In this document: one piece after another, positions 53,509-60,652 of the stretch
Numbering within the stretch: position 1 is the stretch's first letter
Layout of the letters: every line of letters starts with the position of its first letter
Position numbers and translations under genes: made by a program
The notes under the pieces: generated by a model
What the model was told of the DNA's origin: nothing
The model's database searches: none
The model's input: the letters and a program-made list of their open reading frames with translations, nothing else
Assembly: GCF_014712675.1 (NCBI RefSeq)
Contig: NZ_JACXSI010000009.1
Coordinates: 19,230 to 83,229 of the forward strand
Direction: 5' to 3'
DNA length: 64,000 nt
From: Peribacillus faecalis
Lineage (GTDB): Bacteria > Bacillota > Bacilli > Bacillales > DSM-1321

Positions 53509-54255
53509 TTAAGCTATATCATTCAGGTATTCTTCGAGCTCTTTCATCGATGAAACCTTTTCCGGATAAGTTGCGTGCGGTGCTTGAACAATAATGCACG
53601 GAATATCAAGCTCTTTGCAGGCTTCAATTTTTTCATCAATATCCTCCAACTTATCTGAATCACTAGTAATGACGACATCCGCTTTTGCCCATTTAAACAA
53701 TTCTTTATTTAATTCTTTAGAAAATGGACCTTTTAAAGCAACTATTTGTTCTGCAAATAAACCGATTGACTCGCAATAATGAATAATTTCAGAAACAGGC
53801 AGAACATTTGCGATAATATGTTTATCCGGCAATCTTTCCATATATTCCTGCAAGTTTTTGCTGCTCGCTGTCAAAAATATTCGTTCACCTAATGGCTCTG
53901 CCAATTCGCATGCCCTTTGAATACTCTGAACTATATCAATAGATTCTTCTTGATTATGTGAATCATGTTCATAGCGTACACATGGAATGTGCATCTTTTT
54001 GCAAGTATCAAGTGCATATTTGGAAATTGTTGATGCAAACGGATATGAAGCATCAATTACTAACGAAATCCCTTGCTTTTCATATAAATGCATCCAATCT
54101 TCTTCATTTATTGGAGGTTGCACAATATGTGAAGCAAATTGAAAAGTAACAGATTCGCCACTTTTGATTGGAATCATAATAAATGCATAAGATTGCTCAT
54201 TCAAAAACTTGCAAATATCCAAACTTTCTTTGTTGCCCCCTATTACTAATATCAT
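53509..54255 (-). CDS. Precorrin-6A reductase-like protein (CobK/CbiJ family)
   Basis: 248 residues from ATG 54255 (GAGG nine bases upstream). MILVIGGNKESLDICKFLNE, VIDASYPFASTISKYALDTC near 70 (family motif D-A-[ST]-[HY]-P-F-A), IFLTASSKNLQEYMERLPDK and IVALKGPFSKELNKELFKWA (GPF-S-x-E-N) are CobK/CbiJ blocks. The usual T-K-x-S-G-x-x-GG-x-x-K segment reads TSDSDKLEDIDEK here, lacking the glycines, so catalysis may be altered. No other corrin-ring genes are in the window, though a lower-loop salvage operon lies 4 kb away. Confidence 0.75.
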   Translation of the reverse strand: MILVIGGNKESLDICKFLNEQSYAFIMIPIKSGESVTFQFASHIVQPPINEEDWMHLYEKQGISLVIDASYPFASTISKYALDTCKKMHIPCVRYEHDSHNQEESIDIVQSIQRACELAEPLGERIFLTASSKNLQEYMERLPDKHIIANVLPVSEIIHYCESIGLFAEQIVALKGPFSKELNKELFKWAKADVVITSDSDKLEDIDEKIEACKELDIPCIIVQAPHATYPEKVSSMKELEEYLNDIA

Positions 54256-54367
54256 ATCAACCGACCTCACTTCATATTTTCTCTGTCACTTTTATATACC
54301 CGTTCAGTACTGCTATATAAGCTTTTTACAATTAAAAAGCACCGATTAAATGTAGTGTAGTCTATAT

Positions 54368-54410
54368 AAAAATTGCTAATAAAAATATCTTCATTTTAAT
54401 AGCAATTTTA
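54368..54410. other. Long imperfect hairpin between CobK-like gene and IS remnant
   Basis: AAAATTGCTA pairs with TAGCAATTTT, and after one mismatch ATAAAA with TTTTAA continues the stem. It may be a terminator for minus transcription (weak T-run) or the end of a small mobile element. Confidence 0.4.
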
Positions 54411-54474
54411 GAGTGATTTAATGGACTTAAGGTTTTCATTTAAAATCTTTCAAACTTTTCTGACTCCCGATTTT

Positions 54475-54832
54475 CTAATATGTCCGAACTCGGTCCGCAT
54501 CCATATAATCAAATTTTTCTGATATACCCAAATATTTTTCACAAAAGTCCTTCACAGCTAAATTTTCAACTAGAAACGCTTCAAACTTTTCCTTAAGAAG
54601 TATTTTTTGTATGAGAAACGAATAATGGCCGCTAGTTGGTTCTAATACAATAAGAAAGTCTTCACGTTCCAAACCGAATTGTGATTCTAATTGTTTTAAA
54701 GCGTTTATAAATTCCGTCATACCAATACTATCAGCGTTGAATTTCATTGTTTTTGTTCGCTTCCATTCTCGGCCTTTTGGATCTAAGAATGCATTGAAAG
54801 GAATTGTTTTCCAACTAAAGCCCCTGTTAGGT
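54475..54832 (-). pseudogene. IS110-family transposase remnant (N-terminal part)
   Basis: The frame reads WKTIPFNAFLDPKGREWKRT then KTMKFNADSIGMTEFINALK, LIVLEPTSGHYSFLIQKILL and AFLVENLAVKDFCEKYLGIS, ending MDADRVRTY. EPT(S)GHY and the following VN-x-x-x-VK-like line resemble the DEDD domain of IS110 transposases. No proper start remains (an in-frame stop precedes FSWKT) and the C-terminal half is absent. The 90-codon ATG frame at 54747 is only part of it. Confidence 0.55.
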
Positions 54833-54862
54833 TAAGTACAACACATCACAATATTTAGACTT

Positions 54863-55026
54863 TCATTTGCGAGAACTAAATATTACTATGCCTAAAGATA
54901 GTCCTATTGCAATAGAAAAAGAAGTTAATACTTCAAAATTAGATTTAAGGAGCTTATTACTAACTAAACCAATAAGAAAAAAGATTAAAAAATATTTTAA
55001 AGCCTGATTAATGCATTTTTTCACAC
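54863..55026 (-). pseudogene. Small membrane-protein gene, possibly frameshifted
   Basis: GTG 55026, nine bases after AAGGGG, opens MKKCINQALKYFLIFFLIGL, a basic start and one helix, but stops after 33 codons at 54925. In a neighbouring frame the DNA continues KLLKSNFEVLTSFSIAIGLS then LGIVIFSSRK to a stop at 54863, which looks like a second helix. A 2-bp indel near 54955-54960 would join the two. Translation of the 33-aa version is possible; evidence is modest. Confidence 0.3.
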
Positions 55027-55124
55027 AACAAAACCCCTTTTATTGCCCTATGTAATCTCTCTATATTTATCGATACTGACAATAATGAAAATGAAACAAT
55101 AAATATACAAATAGTAATTTTCAT
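55008..55124 (-). CDS. 38-aa single-helix membrane peptide
   Basis: ATG 55124 follows AAAGGTG at a good distance. The product MKITICIFIVSFSLLSVSIN then IERLHRAIKGVLLCEKMH has one helix and a basic tail. Its end overlaps the start of the next small frame (55026), suggesting coupling. The longer frame from 55208 lacks a ribosome site. Function unknown; it belongs to a cluster of small membrane ORFs in an accessory region. Confidence 0.45.
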   Translation of the reverse strand: MKITICIFIVSFSLLSVSINIERLHRAIKGVLLCEKMH

Positions 55125-55236
55125 TAACGCACCTTTAGCGCATAAAAAAAAGCCATCTATTTGACAACCATAATTTTTTGTTATCCACCGAAAAAAGGGA
55201 GTCGACATACCCCCAGCAGATTGGTCACTCTGCGAA

Positions 55237-55389
55237 TCATAGGATACTGAACGTTACCAGAGCAATGATTGCATAAGCTGCTAAGGCAGTAAACAACAAT
55301 TTCTTTTGGGTCCATCGGTACGATTTTGCCCGACTAACACTTAAAATTATAATCAATAGCATCAACAGGAATATCGTAGTATTTTCCAC
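55237..55389 (-). CDS. 50-aa membrane protein with two helices
   Basis: GTG 55389 lies six bases after a perfect AAGGAGG. The product has ENTTIFLLMLLIIILSVSRA, a basic loop KSYRWTQKK, then LLFTALAAYAIIALVTFSIL, so it is a helical hairpin with the loop probably inside. The strong ribosome site and clean topology make it a convincing gene. I recognise no family. Confidence 0.6.
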   Translation of the reverse strand: MENTTIFLLMLLIIILSVSRAKSYRWTQKKLLFTALAAYAIIALVTFSIL

Positions 55390-55658
55390 ATTAATCCTCC
55401 TTAATGTTTACTCACTACATTACAACCCATATATTACCACAACAAGTTGATTCCTTGTTGAGCTAATATGCACCGTTTGTGGAATAAGAAAAAAATGCTG
55501 ATTACACAGCCATTGGATATTGAAGTAAAGCCCCTAATAGTTTAAGTGTATGTTCTCACAAACTAACATCAGTAAATGGGATTTTAATTTAATTATTCAG
55601 AAACTTATATTTTTAAATCGTGATTACGTTTTAGTTCATTGAGCTTTCCACTACCGTA

Positions 55659-55979
55659 TTATTCAACTAATTCAACGGAAAGGGTTTTAATTTGAGCAGG
55701 ATGGGATTCCTTGATTTCACCATCAAAGCCAACTTCTACTGTATCTCCAACCTGAAAGGTTGCTTCACTATTAACGGAGAGGTTAACAAATATTGGGGTT
55801 GTTCTGCCTTTTTGCTCCCAATGCACAATAGCACGATCGTCGGAAATCATTTCAGCAATTGTTCCTCTAAAAGTTACATATACATCAGGTTCACCTAAGC
55901 TTTTTGCATCTTCTGTATTACAAGCAGATAATAAAATGCTTATGAATAGTATAAATAATAAATTGTATTTCTTTTTCAA
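55659..55979 (-). CDS. DUF3221-like lipoprotein
   Basis: 106 residues from TTG 55979, seven bases after AAAGGAGA; the ATG at 56042 would place 21 odd residues before the signal peptide. KKKYNLLFILFISILLSAC is a lipoprotein signal with lipobox LLSAC. The mature part (DVYVTFRGTIAEMISDDRAI, then FQVGDTVEVGFDGEIKESHP with AQIKTLSVELVE) has the small beta-barrel pattern of DUF3221/YobA proteins. Extracytoplasmic, function unknown. Confidence 0.75.
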   Translation of the reverse strand: MKKKYNLLFILFISILLSACNTEDAKSLGEPDVYVTFRGTIAEMISDDRAIVHWEQKGRTTPIFVNLSVNSEATFQVGDTVEVGFDGEIKESHPAQIKTLSVELVE

Positions 55980-56177
55980 GATATATTCTCCTTTAACAGC
56001 ATTCATTACAGCAGCACCTCCTTTTAACATTAGACGTATCAACCCAATAAATGTTGCAGTTTTTATTCAACTAACCTCCCTCCCTCTATAAGTGAATCCA
56101 CTAATAAATTTTGTTACCTCCTTCTTCAGAATTTATGTATAATTTATACATAAATACTAATAAAAGGATGATTTAAG

Positions 56178-56372
56178 ATGAAATTCGAAGGTGTTTCGGG
56201 ATATGAACCTTTATTGCTTGTTTGGTTCCAATTTATTTCAACTGCTCTTATAATTTTGGTTGCTTTTTTTCTGATCAGAATGTTATTCAAAAAAGTTAAT
56301 AACCAAATTCAAACAAACAGGGAATTAATAGATGAGTTAAAGGAAATAAAAAAAATACTCAAAGAAAAGTAA
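56178..56372 (+). CDS. 64-aa membrane protein (DUF4083-like)
   Basis: ATG 56178 has AAAGGATG upstream. A helix (LVWFQFISTALIILVAFFLI) is followed by a charged coiled tail RMLFKKVNNQIQTNRELIDE then LKEIKKILKEK. The layout fits small Bacillus DUF4083-type proteins. A GTATAATTTATAC palindromic stretch just upstream includes a possible -10. Function unknown. Confidence 0.65.
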   Translation: MKFEGVSGYEPLLLVWFQFISTALIILVAFFLIRMLFKKVNNQIQTNRELIDELKEIKKILKEK

Positions 56373-56439
56373 TTACTTTCCAGCTCAAGCTCTTTTATTG
56401 ACTAACTATTAGCTGGTTTAGCTTCATTGAGGAATGTAG

Positions 56440-56598
56440 CTATTTTTTATCATTTAACTGTTTTAACAATTCAATTATTTCCTCGTTTTGATTCATAACT
56501 TTTCGTACATTAGCACCAACACCAAACAACTCTATGATTATGATGATTGAAACTATTATTAGTATAAAATACATTATTCGAGGCCAACCTTTCTTCAT
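56440..56598 (-). CDS. 52-aa membrane protein with coiled tail
   Basis: The frame from ATG 56598 gives MKKGWPRIMYFILIIVSIII, then IIELFGVGANVRKVMNQNEE and IIELLKQLNDKK. One helix followed by an acidic coiled tail resembles the opposite-strand 64-aa protein next to it. The ribosome site is poor, so the start (or an internal ATG at 56574) is uncertain. Missed by a length cutoff but protein-like. Confidence 0.45.
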   Translation of the reverse strand: MKKGWPRIMYFILIIVSIIIIIELFGVGANVRKVMNQNEEIIELLKQLNDKK

Positions 56599-56675
56599 AG
56601 AAATGCACACTGTTTTATTTTTACAAAAACTAACTCATTCTTCCACTAATCTGCCCGTTAACTCAATAAGAAAAA

Positions 56676-56731
56676 TCATTTTGATTGTTGTTGCAAACTT
56701 GATCGAGCAATAGTTTGTTTTTTAAAATAAA
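56676..56731 (-). pseudogene. 3' part of a small membrane-protein gene split by the IS1595-type element
   Basis: Reading left from the target duplication, the frame continues KKQTIARSSLQQQSK and stops at 56676. It is the C-terminal tail of the frame at 57833-57943 and joins it exactly, without a shift, when the element and one 8-bp copy are removed. Confidence 0.55.
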
Positions 56732-56761
56732 GGCTCTGTTAAAGTTCAATGTTGATATCAC

Positions 56762-56803
56762 TTATAAAACGGAACTGCCTAATTTGGAAGTTCCGTTTTA
56801 TAA
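56762..56803. terminator. Terminator-like hairpin inside the left end of the IS1595-type element
   Basis: TTATAAAACGGAACT pairs perfectly with its complement (15 bp) around a 12-base loop. Such hairpins near IS ends block read-in transcription from outside. Confidence 0.65.
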
Positions 56804-56939
56804 TATTTGCTTAATTTTACTAACGCCCCCGTTTGTTTAAATGAAATTACACACAAAATATCCATAACTCATCCAAATCTTTTTCTTTATGTAATTTTAA
56901 AATAAAGATAGATAAAATTTATCAGATAGGGGAATAGAA

Positions 56940-57323
56940 ATGAAAATAGAACATATTGCAATGTATGTAAATGATTTAGAAGCTACAAAAGATTTCTTTG
57001 TTACGTTTTTTGGTGCTTCATCTAATACCAAATACCACAATCCAAAGACTGGATTGGAAACTTATTTCTTATCATTTGAAGATAGTGCAAGATTAGAGAT
57101 AATGAAACGCCCTAATATGGTTAATTCCGAAAAAACACTAACTAGAACAGGGTATATACATTTAGCATTTAGCGTTGGTAGTAAAGAAAAGGTAGATACA
57201 TTGACAAGTCAATTAGAACAAGCTGGATATGAAATAATCAGTGGTCCTCGTACAACAGGTGATGGTTACTATGAAAGTTGTGTACTGGGACCTGAAGGCA
57301 ATCAAATTGAAATTACTGAATAA
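56940..57323 (+). CDS. VOC-family protein carried as transposon passenger
   Basis: 127 residues; AGGGGAATAG precedes ATG. KIEHIAMYVNDLEATKDFFV starts unit one, ETYFLSFEDSARLEIMKRP contains a metal-ligand glutamate, GYIHLAFSVGSKEKVDTLTS opens unit two and YYESCVLGPEGNQIEITE ends it with the second glutamate (H-x-E-x-H-x-E-type metal site with His5, Glu53, His near 74, Glu near 124). This is a glyoxalase I/fosfomycin-thiol-transferase fold. Role as a detoxification or resistance gene is possible but not shown. It lies entirely inside the IS1595-type element. Confidence 0.85.
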   Translation: MKIEHIAMYVNDLEATKDFFVTFFGASSNTKYHNPKTGLETYFLSFEDSARLEIMKRPNMVNSEKTLTRTGYIHLAFSVGSKEKVDTLTSQLEQAGYEIISGPRTTGDGYYESCVLGPEGNQIEITE

Positions 57324-57333
57324 AATTATTTCT

Positions 57334-57363
57334 AAAGAGACTATTAATAGTCTCTTTTGTTAT
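57334..57363 (+). terminator. Intrinsic terminator after the passenger VOC gene
   Basis: AAAGAGACTA and TAGTCTCTTT form a perfect 10-bp stem with a TTAA loop, followed by TGTTATTTTC on the plus strand, ten bases after the stop. Confidence 0.82.
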
Positions 57364-57410
57364 TTTCTTTTATTGCACTAACCTGCCTCTAGTTGAACAA
57401 ACAGTAATGT

Positions 57411-57815
57411 TTATATCGTGAATCTAGATAACCTAAGCGTATCATATGTTTCGATATTTTGTATTAAATTCCCTTTAATCATCAAGTCATTCATAGTAAT
57501 AGGATTCCTTTGATGTTGGATGGATTCTAACACCTGAAACCAAGTAAGGTAATTATTCAGACATTTAGTTGCAACTCCATTAAAACGTTGTTTCCATCCT
57601 TTAAGCCTTCGGTGATAATTGTTAACGTTCTGGATATGGTATAGTCCCTTTGTGCGAACCTTACCATCAGACTTGAATTGATAAATATCCATCCCTTTTT
57701 CAGCAGCGTATGTTTTAAAGGCACGCCAAGAATCGGTACATAAAACATTTTCATTTGAAAGTTTATGTCCGATAGCTTTGTCTAACTGCTCTTTTGTTAA
57801 TCGAATTATCAACAA
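57411..57815 (-). pseudogene. IS1595/ISXO2-type transposase, C-terminal fragment
   Basis: About 134 codons. LCTDSWRAFKTYAAEKGMDI has the second catalytic-aspartate region of the DDE domain (TDSW), and VRTKGLYHIQNVNNYHRRLK followed by GWKQRFNGVATKCLNNYLTW is the highly conserved end of IS1595 transposases. Full-length proteins are near 300 aa, so the zinc-ribbon N-terminus and first catalytic aspartate are missing. The fragment begins inside the right terminal repeat, so the deletion is internal to the element. Confidence 0.85.
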
Positions 57816-57832
57816 CAGACTTTAACAGAGCC

Positions 57833-57943
57833 AAAATAAAAATATCCAATCAAAGCAGCCAAACAAATCACAAATCCTATTATGAAATAGAGCATACGAA
57901 TGGTTAAAAACGGAGTAGTTATTGTTGCAAATAAAATTTCTTG
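57833..57943 (-). pseudogene. 5' part of a small membrane-protein gene split by the IS1595-type element
   Basis: An open frame reads QEILFATITTPFLTIRMLYF then IIGFVICLAALIGYFYF up to the element. It continues in frame at 56731 as KKQTIARSSLQQQSK. Together they give a helix followed by a basic tail. No convincing start with a ribosome site is visible upstream of 57943; the internal ATG (MLYF) could start a 35-residue version. So the interrupted gene may itself have been incomplete. Confidence 0.5.
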
Positions 57944-57994
57944 TTAGTGGAAGAAGTATATGTATAAAGTAACAATACCTATGAACACATCCAT

Positions 57995-58047
57995 AAAGAA
58001 AAGAGCCTGTATCTTAGATTACTAAGTAATAGCAGATATAGGCTCTT
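57995..58047 (-). terminator. Terminator of the cobalamin salvage operon
   Basis: AAGAGCCTGTATCT and AGATATAGGCTCTT pair over 14 positions (one G-U), followed on the minus strand by TTTTCTTTA, about 145 bp after the CblS stop. The intervening 58048-58189 shows no gene. Confidence 0.75.
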
Positions 58048-58189
58048 CTTATCAAACTCTTACGGGCTCAATGTATATTTAACGCATAGAAAACAGTCTA
58101 ATCATTTTTTTGAAAATCACTTCTACCAACCTCGTTAATGCTTAAAAGTACTCTTACTAATATTTCTACAATAATCAATGCTGATCCGT

Positions 58190-58930
58190 TTATTGATTCT
58201 TTTTTAATTTGCCGATAACATATGCTTCAGGATACGTTTGTACAAACGTTGCTGCTTGATTTTCATCGACTGCAATAATGACAGCTGTTACCGGGCCTGC
58301 TGACTTACGAAGCAGGCTTTCGGTGCACGAAGCCGTCTCCTGAAATAAACAATCATTTAATCTCGCTAAAAGATTCGCTTCATATAGAATGCCTTTTGAA
58401 CCTATAGGAACAATCTCAAATACATCATCTCGTTCGACCAATGACTTTATTAATTCATATGTAACTTCCAATTCCGGCTTTTCTACAAGTTCCTCCCCCA
58501 TTCTCGGTTCACCATAACCAAAAAGAATGGCATCTCTTTTCACATTATTAACCTTTAAATAAGAAAAATTAGCAAGTCCGATTACGGTCACCCCGACGCT
58601 TGTCTGGCTAGTCGTCATATTTTCTTCTGTACTTCCATTCAGCTCTAGGTGAGCTAGGCCGGCAAGCTGCATTTCTTCTTCGATTCCCTTAATAACTCTT
58701 TTCCCGGTTGGCTCTATTTCTGCACCGACAACATCATTTATCGCAATGATTTGCGCACCGCTTGCCAGCACTTCCATTAACGGAACTCTTGCCGCCATTT
58801 TCCCTGTGAGCTCTGGGGTTACTTGCAATATATCATTCGGCTTTTCTCCAATAGAAGCACTAATATCAACTGCCGTTACTATATATTGTTCATTAGGCAG
58901 CGGAACAATAGTCAAATCTCGAATTTGCAT
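58190..58930 (-). CDS. cblS: Alpha-ribazole kinase CblS-like (PurM/AIR-synthase fold)
   Basis: 246 residues. IRDLTIVPLPNEQYIVTAVD then SIGEKPNDILQVTPELTGKM, VPLMEVLASGAQIIAINDVV near 50, MTTSQTSVGVTVIGLANF near 106 and LFGYGEPRMGEELVEKPELE show the AIR-synthase-related pattern. In Listeria and Geobacillus a protein of this type, CblS, phosphorylates salvaged alpha-ribazole. Here it is the last gene of an operon with CblT, CobU, CobS and CobC, the same partnership. GGGGGAG lies five bases before ATG. Confidence 0.75.
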   Translation of the reverse strand: MQIRDLTIVPLPNEQYIVTAVDISASIGEKPNDILQVTPELTGKMAARVPLMEVLASGAQIIAINDVVGAEIEPTGKRVIKGIEEEMQLAGLAHLELNGSTEENMTTSQTSVGVTVIGLANFSYLKVNNVKRDAILFGYGEPRMGEELVEKPELEVTYELIKSLVERDDVFEIVPIGSKGILYEANLLARLNDCLFQETASCTESLLRKSAGPVTAVIIAVDENQAATFVQTYPEAYVIGKLKKNQ

Positions 58931-58942
58931 GTCAACTCCCCC

Positions 58943-59341
58943 TCACTTCATCGTTTTCGCTAACCCATGCCAAATACTTGTCGCTTTGTCAGCCTGTCTG
59001 ACCGCTTCTTGTTGAATCCAGCCGACAATATCGCGAAGGCGGCGGTTCTTCTCCTCTATCGGAACGATTCCTTTTCCGATCTCCAACATAATTAAAATGA
59101 CATTACGATTGTCCAAATCATTTAGCCATTGTTTAAACCAATTAATTATTTCATCATTCGACTTTCCATTATCCAATAGTTCCTCGACCCAAACTTCAAA
59201 GCCTTCATATGCGATTACAGCTTCTGTTACTGATTCATCCCAGTGTTTCTTCTCATAAGCAGAAATAAGTTGAAATGACTCCCAGTTTTCCCTTACGAAT
59301 TGGCGTTTTCCGCTGTAGGCACCACCGATAACGACGTGCAT
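58943..59341 (-). CDS. Second CobU-like protein (adenosylcobinamide kinase family, short form)
   Basis: 132 residues, overlapping CobC by 49 bp, with AGGAGGTG upstream of ATG. MHVVIGGAYSGKRQFVRENW carries a P-loop (GGAYSGKR), and the end EIGKGIVPIEEKNRRLRDIV then GWIQQEAVRQADKATSIWHG matches the C-terminal G-x-G-I-V-P...R-x-x-R-D-x-x-G...A-D motif of CobU/CobP. The middle is shorter than in true CobU, lacking the guanylylation histidine region. It may be a regulatory or specialised paralogue beside the complete CobU at 60653. Confidence 0.7.
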   Translation of the reverse strand: MHVVIGGAYSGKRQFVRENWESFQLISAYEKKHWDESVTEAVIAYEGFEVWVEELLDNGKSNDEIINWFKQWLNDLDNRNVILIMLEIGKGIVPIEEKNRRLRDIVGWIQQEAVRQADKATSIWHGLAKTMK

Positions 59342-59919
59342 TTGAAGTCACCTCCTGTAGTATTAATTACCAATACAATTGCTTCACCAAATTTAACATT
59401 CACATCCCAAAATGCTAGTTCATCATTTAAACCGGAAACGATTTGACGGATTACCCCGCCATGCGAAACAATTGTAATTGTTTTTCCTCTATTTTCTTCC
59501 AGCAAAATCCCCTCATGCAAAAACTGCTGTATTCGACTTTTGAAGCGTTCCCAGTTCTCCCCGTTCGGAATACACTCTGTTTCCCAATCAGAAAGCCACT
59601 TGCAATAAGCCGGTTCGTATTTCAATTGCTCGTACGTTTTGCCTTCCCAATCTCCAAAGTGCATTTCACGTAACCGCTGATCGAAAATAATACTCTCTTT
59701 ACCGAATAAAAAGGAAGCAGTTTGCCGGCAGCGCAATAAATCACTGCAATAAACTGCATCAAATTTTATCCTATTTAAAGTTTCATGAAGCTGATTATAA
59801 TCACGCAATTTCTCCTGTATGACAGGAATATCTGTGTGGCCGAGATATTTTTTCTCTGTATTGTATTTTGTCATACCATGACGTATGAGATAAATATGTA
59901 TAGAATCGCTATATTCCAT
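59293..59919 (-). CDS. cobC: Alpha-ribazole phosphatase-like histidine phosphatase (CobC)
   Basis: 208 residues. IHIYLIRHGMTKYNTEKKYL near 8 (RHG), LRCRQTASFLFGKE, LREMHFGDWEGKTYEQLKYE near 85 and ITIVSHGGVIRQIVSGLNDE near 155 (SHGG) are the phosphoglycerate-mutase-like catalytic blocks. Within a cobalamin salvage operon the role is to remove phosphate from alpha-ribazole phosphate or adenosylcobalamin phosphate. Start overlaps CobS by 49 bp. Confidence 0.85.
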   Translation of the reverse strand: MEYSDSIHIYLIRHGMTKYNTEKKYLGHTDIPVIQEKLRDYNQLHETLNRIKFDAVYCSDLLRCRQTASFLFGKESIIFDQRLREMHFGDWEGKTYEQLKYEPAYCKWLSDWETECIPNGENWERFKSRIQQFLHEGILLEENRGKTITIVSHGGVIRQIVSGLNDELAFWDVNVKFGEAIVLVINTTGGDFKCTSLSVVPTAENANS

Positions 59920-60638
59920 AACTCCGCTCCTTCGATTGATGCACCAACCAAGTCACCATTAATTCCGTTAAATTGTTTGAGAGCCCATTTACCATATAAA
60001 ACAGTAAATAAAAGTTGGAAAATGACTAAAAAGATAAATGGCCAATAAATGAAAACGATAACGGCTATACCGCAAAAAGCAATGATGATTTCACGCCACG
60101 ATAAATACTTTCTCCATTCATGCGCCAGCCCTTTGTTTTGAATAGCCGGAAACATTTTTAATTGCAGCAAAGCCTGAAAACGGGAAAGCATCGGGATAAA
60201 TATTAGCCCAAGTGTAATCAATAATTGATCAGCCGAATTCAGAAATTCATATAAAAAAGCAGCTTTCCAAATAAATAGAAAGACTACTGCTATAACGGCA
60301 AAACTACCGACCCTCGAATCCTTCATGATTTCATATTTCTTCTCAAGTGCCGCATTAGACCCGGCTGCATCGGCTACATCCATCCAGCCATCAAGATGCA
60401 GACCTCCTGTAGCATAAACCCAAGCAGAAAGCAGTAATACCGTCATTAAAGTGTCCGGGATAATCGGACCTAGAACAAAATAAATCAGACTTATAAAAGC
60501 TCCGATTATTAACCCGGCAAACGGAAAAAAACGCAATGCCCATTTCATAGATGATTGATTGATATCACAGGCAATCGGCAAAGGAAATCGGGTCAAAAAC
60601 TGTAAAGACAATACTGCACCGTATGCGATATTTTTCAT
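59871..60638 (-). CDS. cobS: Adenosylcobinamide-GDP ribazoletransferase
   Basis: 255 residues from ATG 60638 (AAGGAGA nine bases upstream); the longer frame from 60719 adds 27 unconvincing residues overlapping CobU. AVLSLQFLTRFPLP, RFFPFAGLIIGAFISLIYFV, TGGLHLDGWMDVADAAGSNA near 85 (the D-G-x2-D-x2-D-like metal site), KKYEIMKDSRVGSFAVIAVV and LKQFNGINGDLVGASIEGAE are CobS hallmarks. Multi-pass membrane enzyme that joins the lower ligand to adenosylcobinamide-GDP. Confidence 0.93.
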   Translation of the reverse strand: MKNIAYGAVLSLQFLTRFPLPIACDINQSSMKWALRFFPFAGLIIGAFISLIYFVLGPIIPDTLMTVLLLSAWVYATGGLHLDGWMDVADAAGSNAALEKKYEIMKDSRVGSFAVIAVVFLFIWKAAFLYEFLNSADQLLITLGLIFIPMLSRFQALLQLKMFPAIQNKGLAHEWRKYLSWREIIIAFCGIAVIVFIYWPFIFLVIFQLLFTVLYGKWALKQFNGINGDLVGASIEGAELWNIAILYIFISYVMV

Positions 60639-60652
60639 AATTGTTGTTCTCC

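Larger units (their letters stand above)
56732..57832. mobile_element. IS1595-type element with VOC passenger gene and truncated transposase
   Basis: 1,101 bp bounded by inverted repeats that share GGCTCTGTTAAAGT, five differing bases, then GTTGAT (left 56732-56756, right 57808-57832). Both flanks carry the same octamer AAAATAAA (56724-56731 and 57833-57840), a perfect 8-bp target duplication as IS1595 elements make. Inside are a plus-strand VOC gene (56940-57323) and a minus-strand C-terminal piece of an ISXO2/IS1595 transposase (57411-57815) that starts right at the repeat. The perfect duplication means the element jumped as this unit, presumably with transposase supplied in trans, or that the transposase decayed after insertion. 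Confidence 0.88.

Noticed and set aside
57411-57815. Functional transposase gene
   Set aside because: The first catalytic aspartate region and zinc-ribbon N-terminus are absent and there is no room for them before the terminal repeat.
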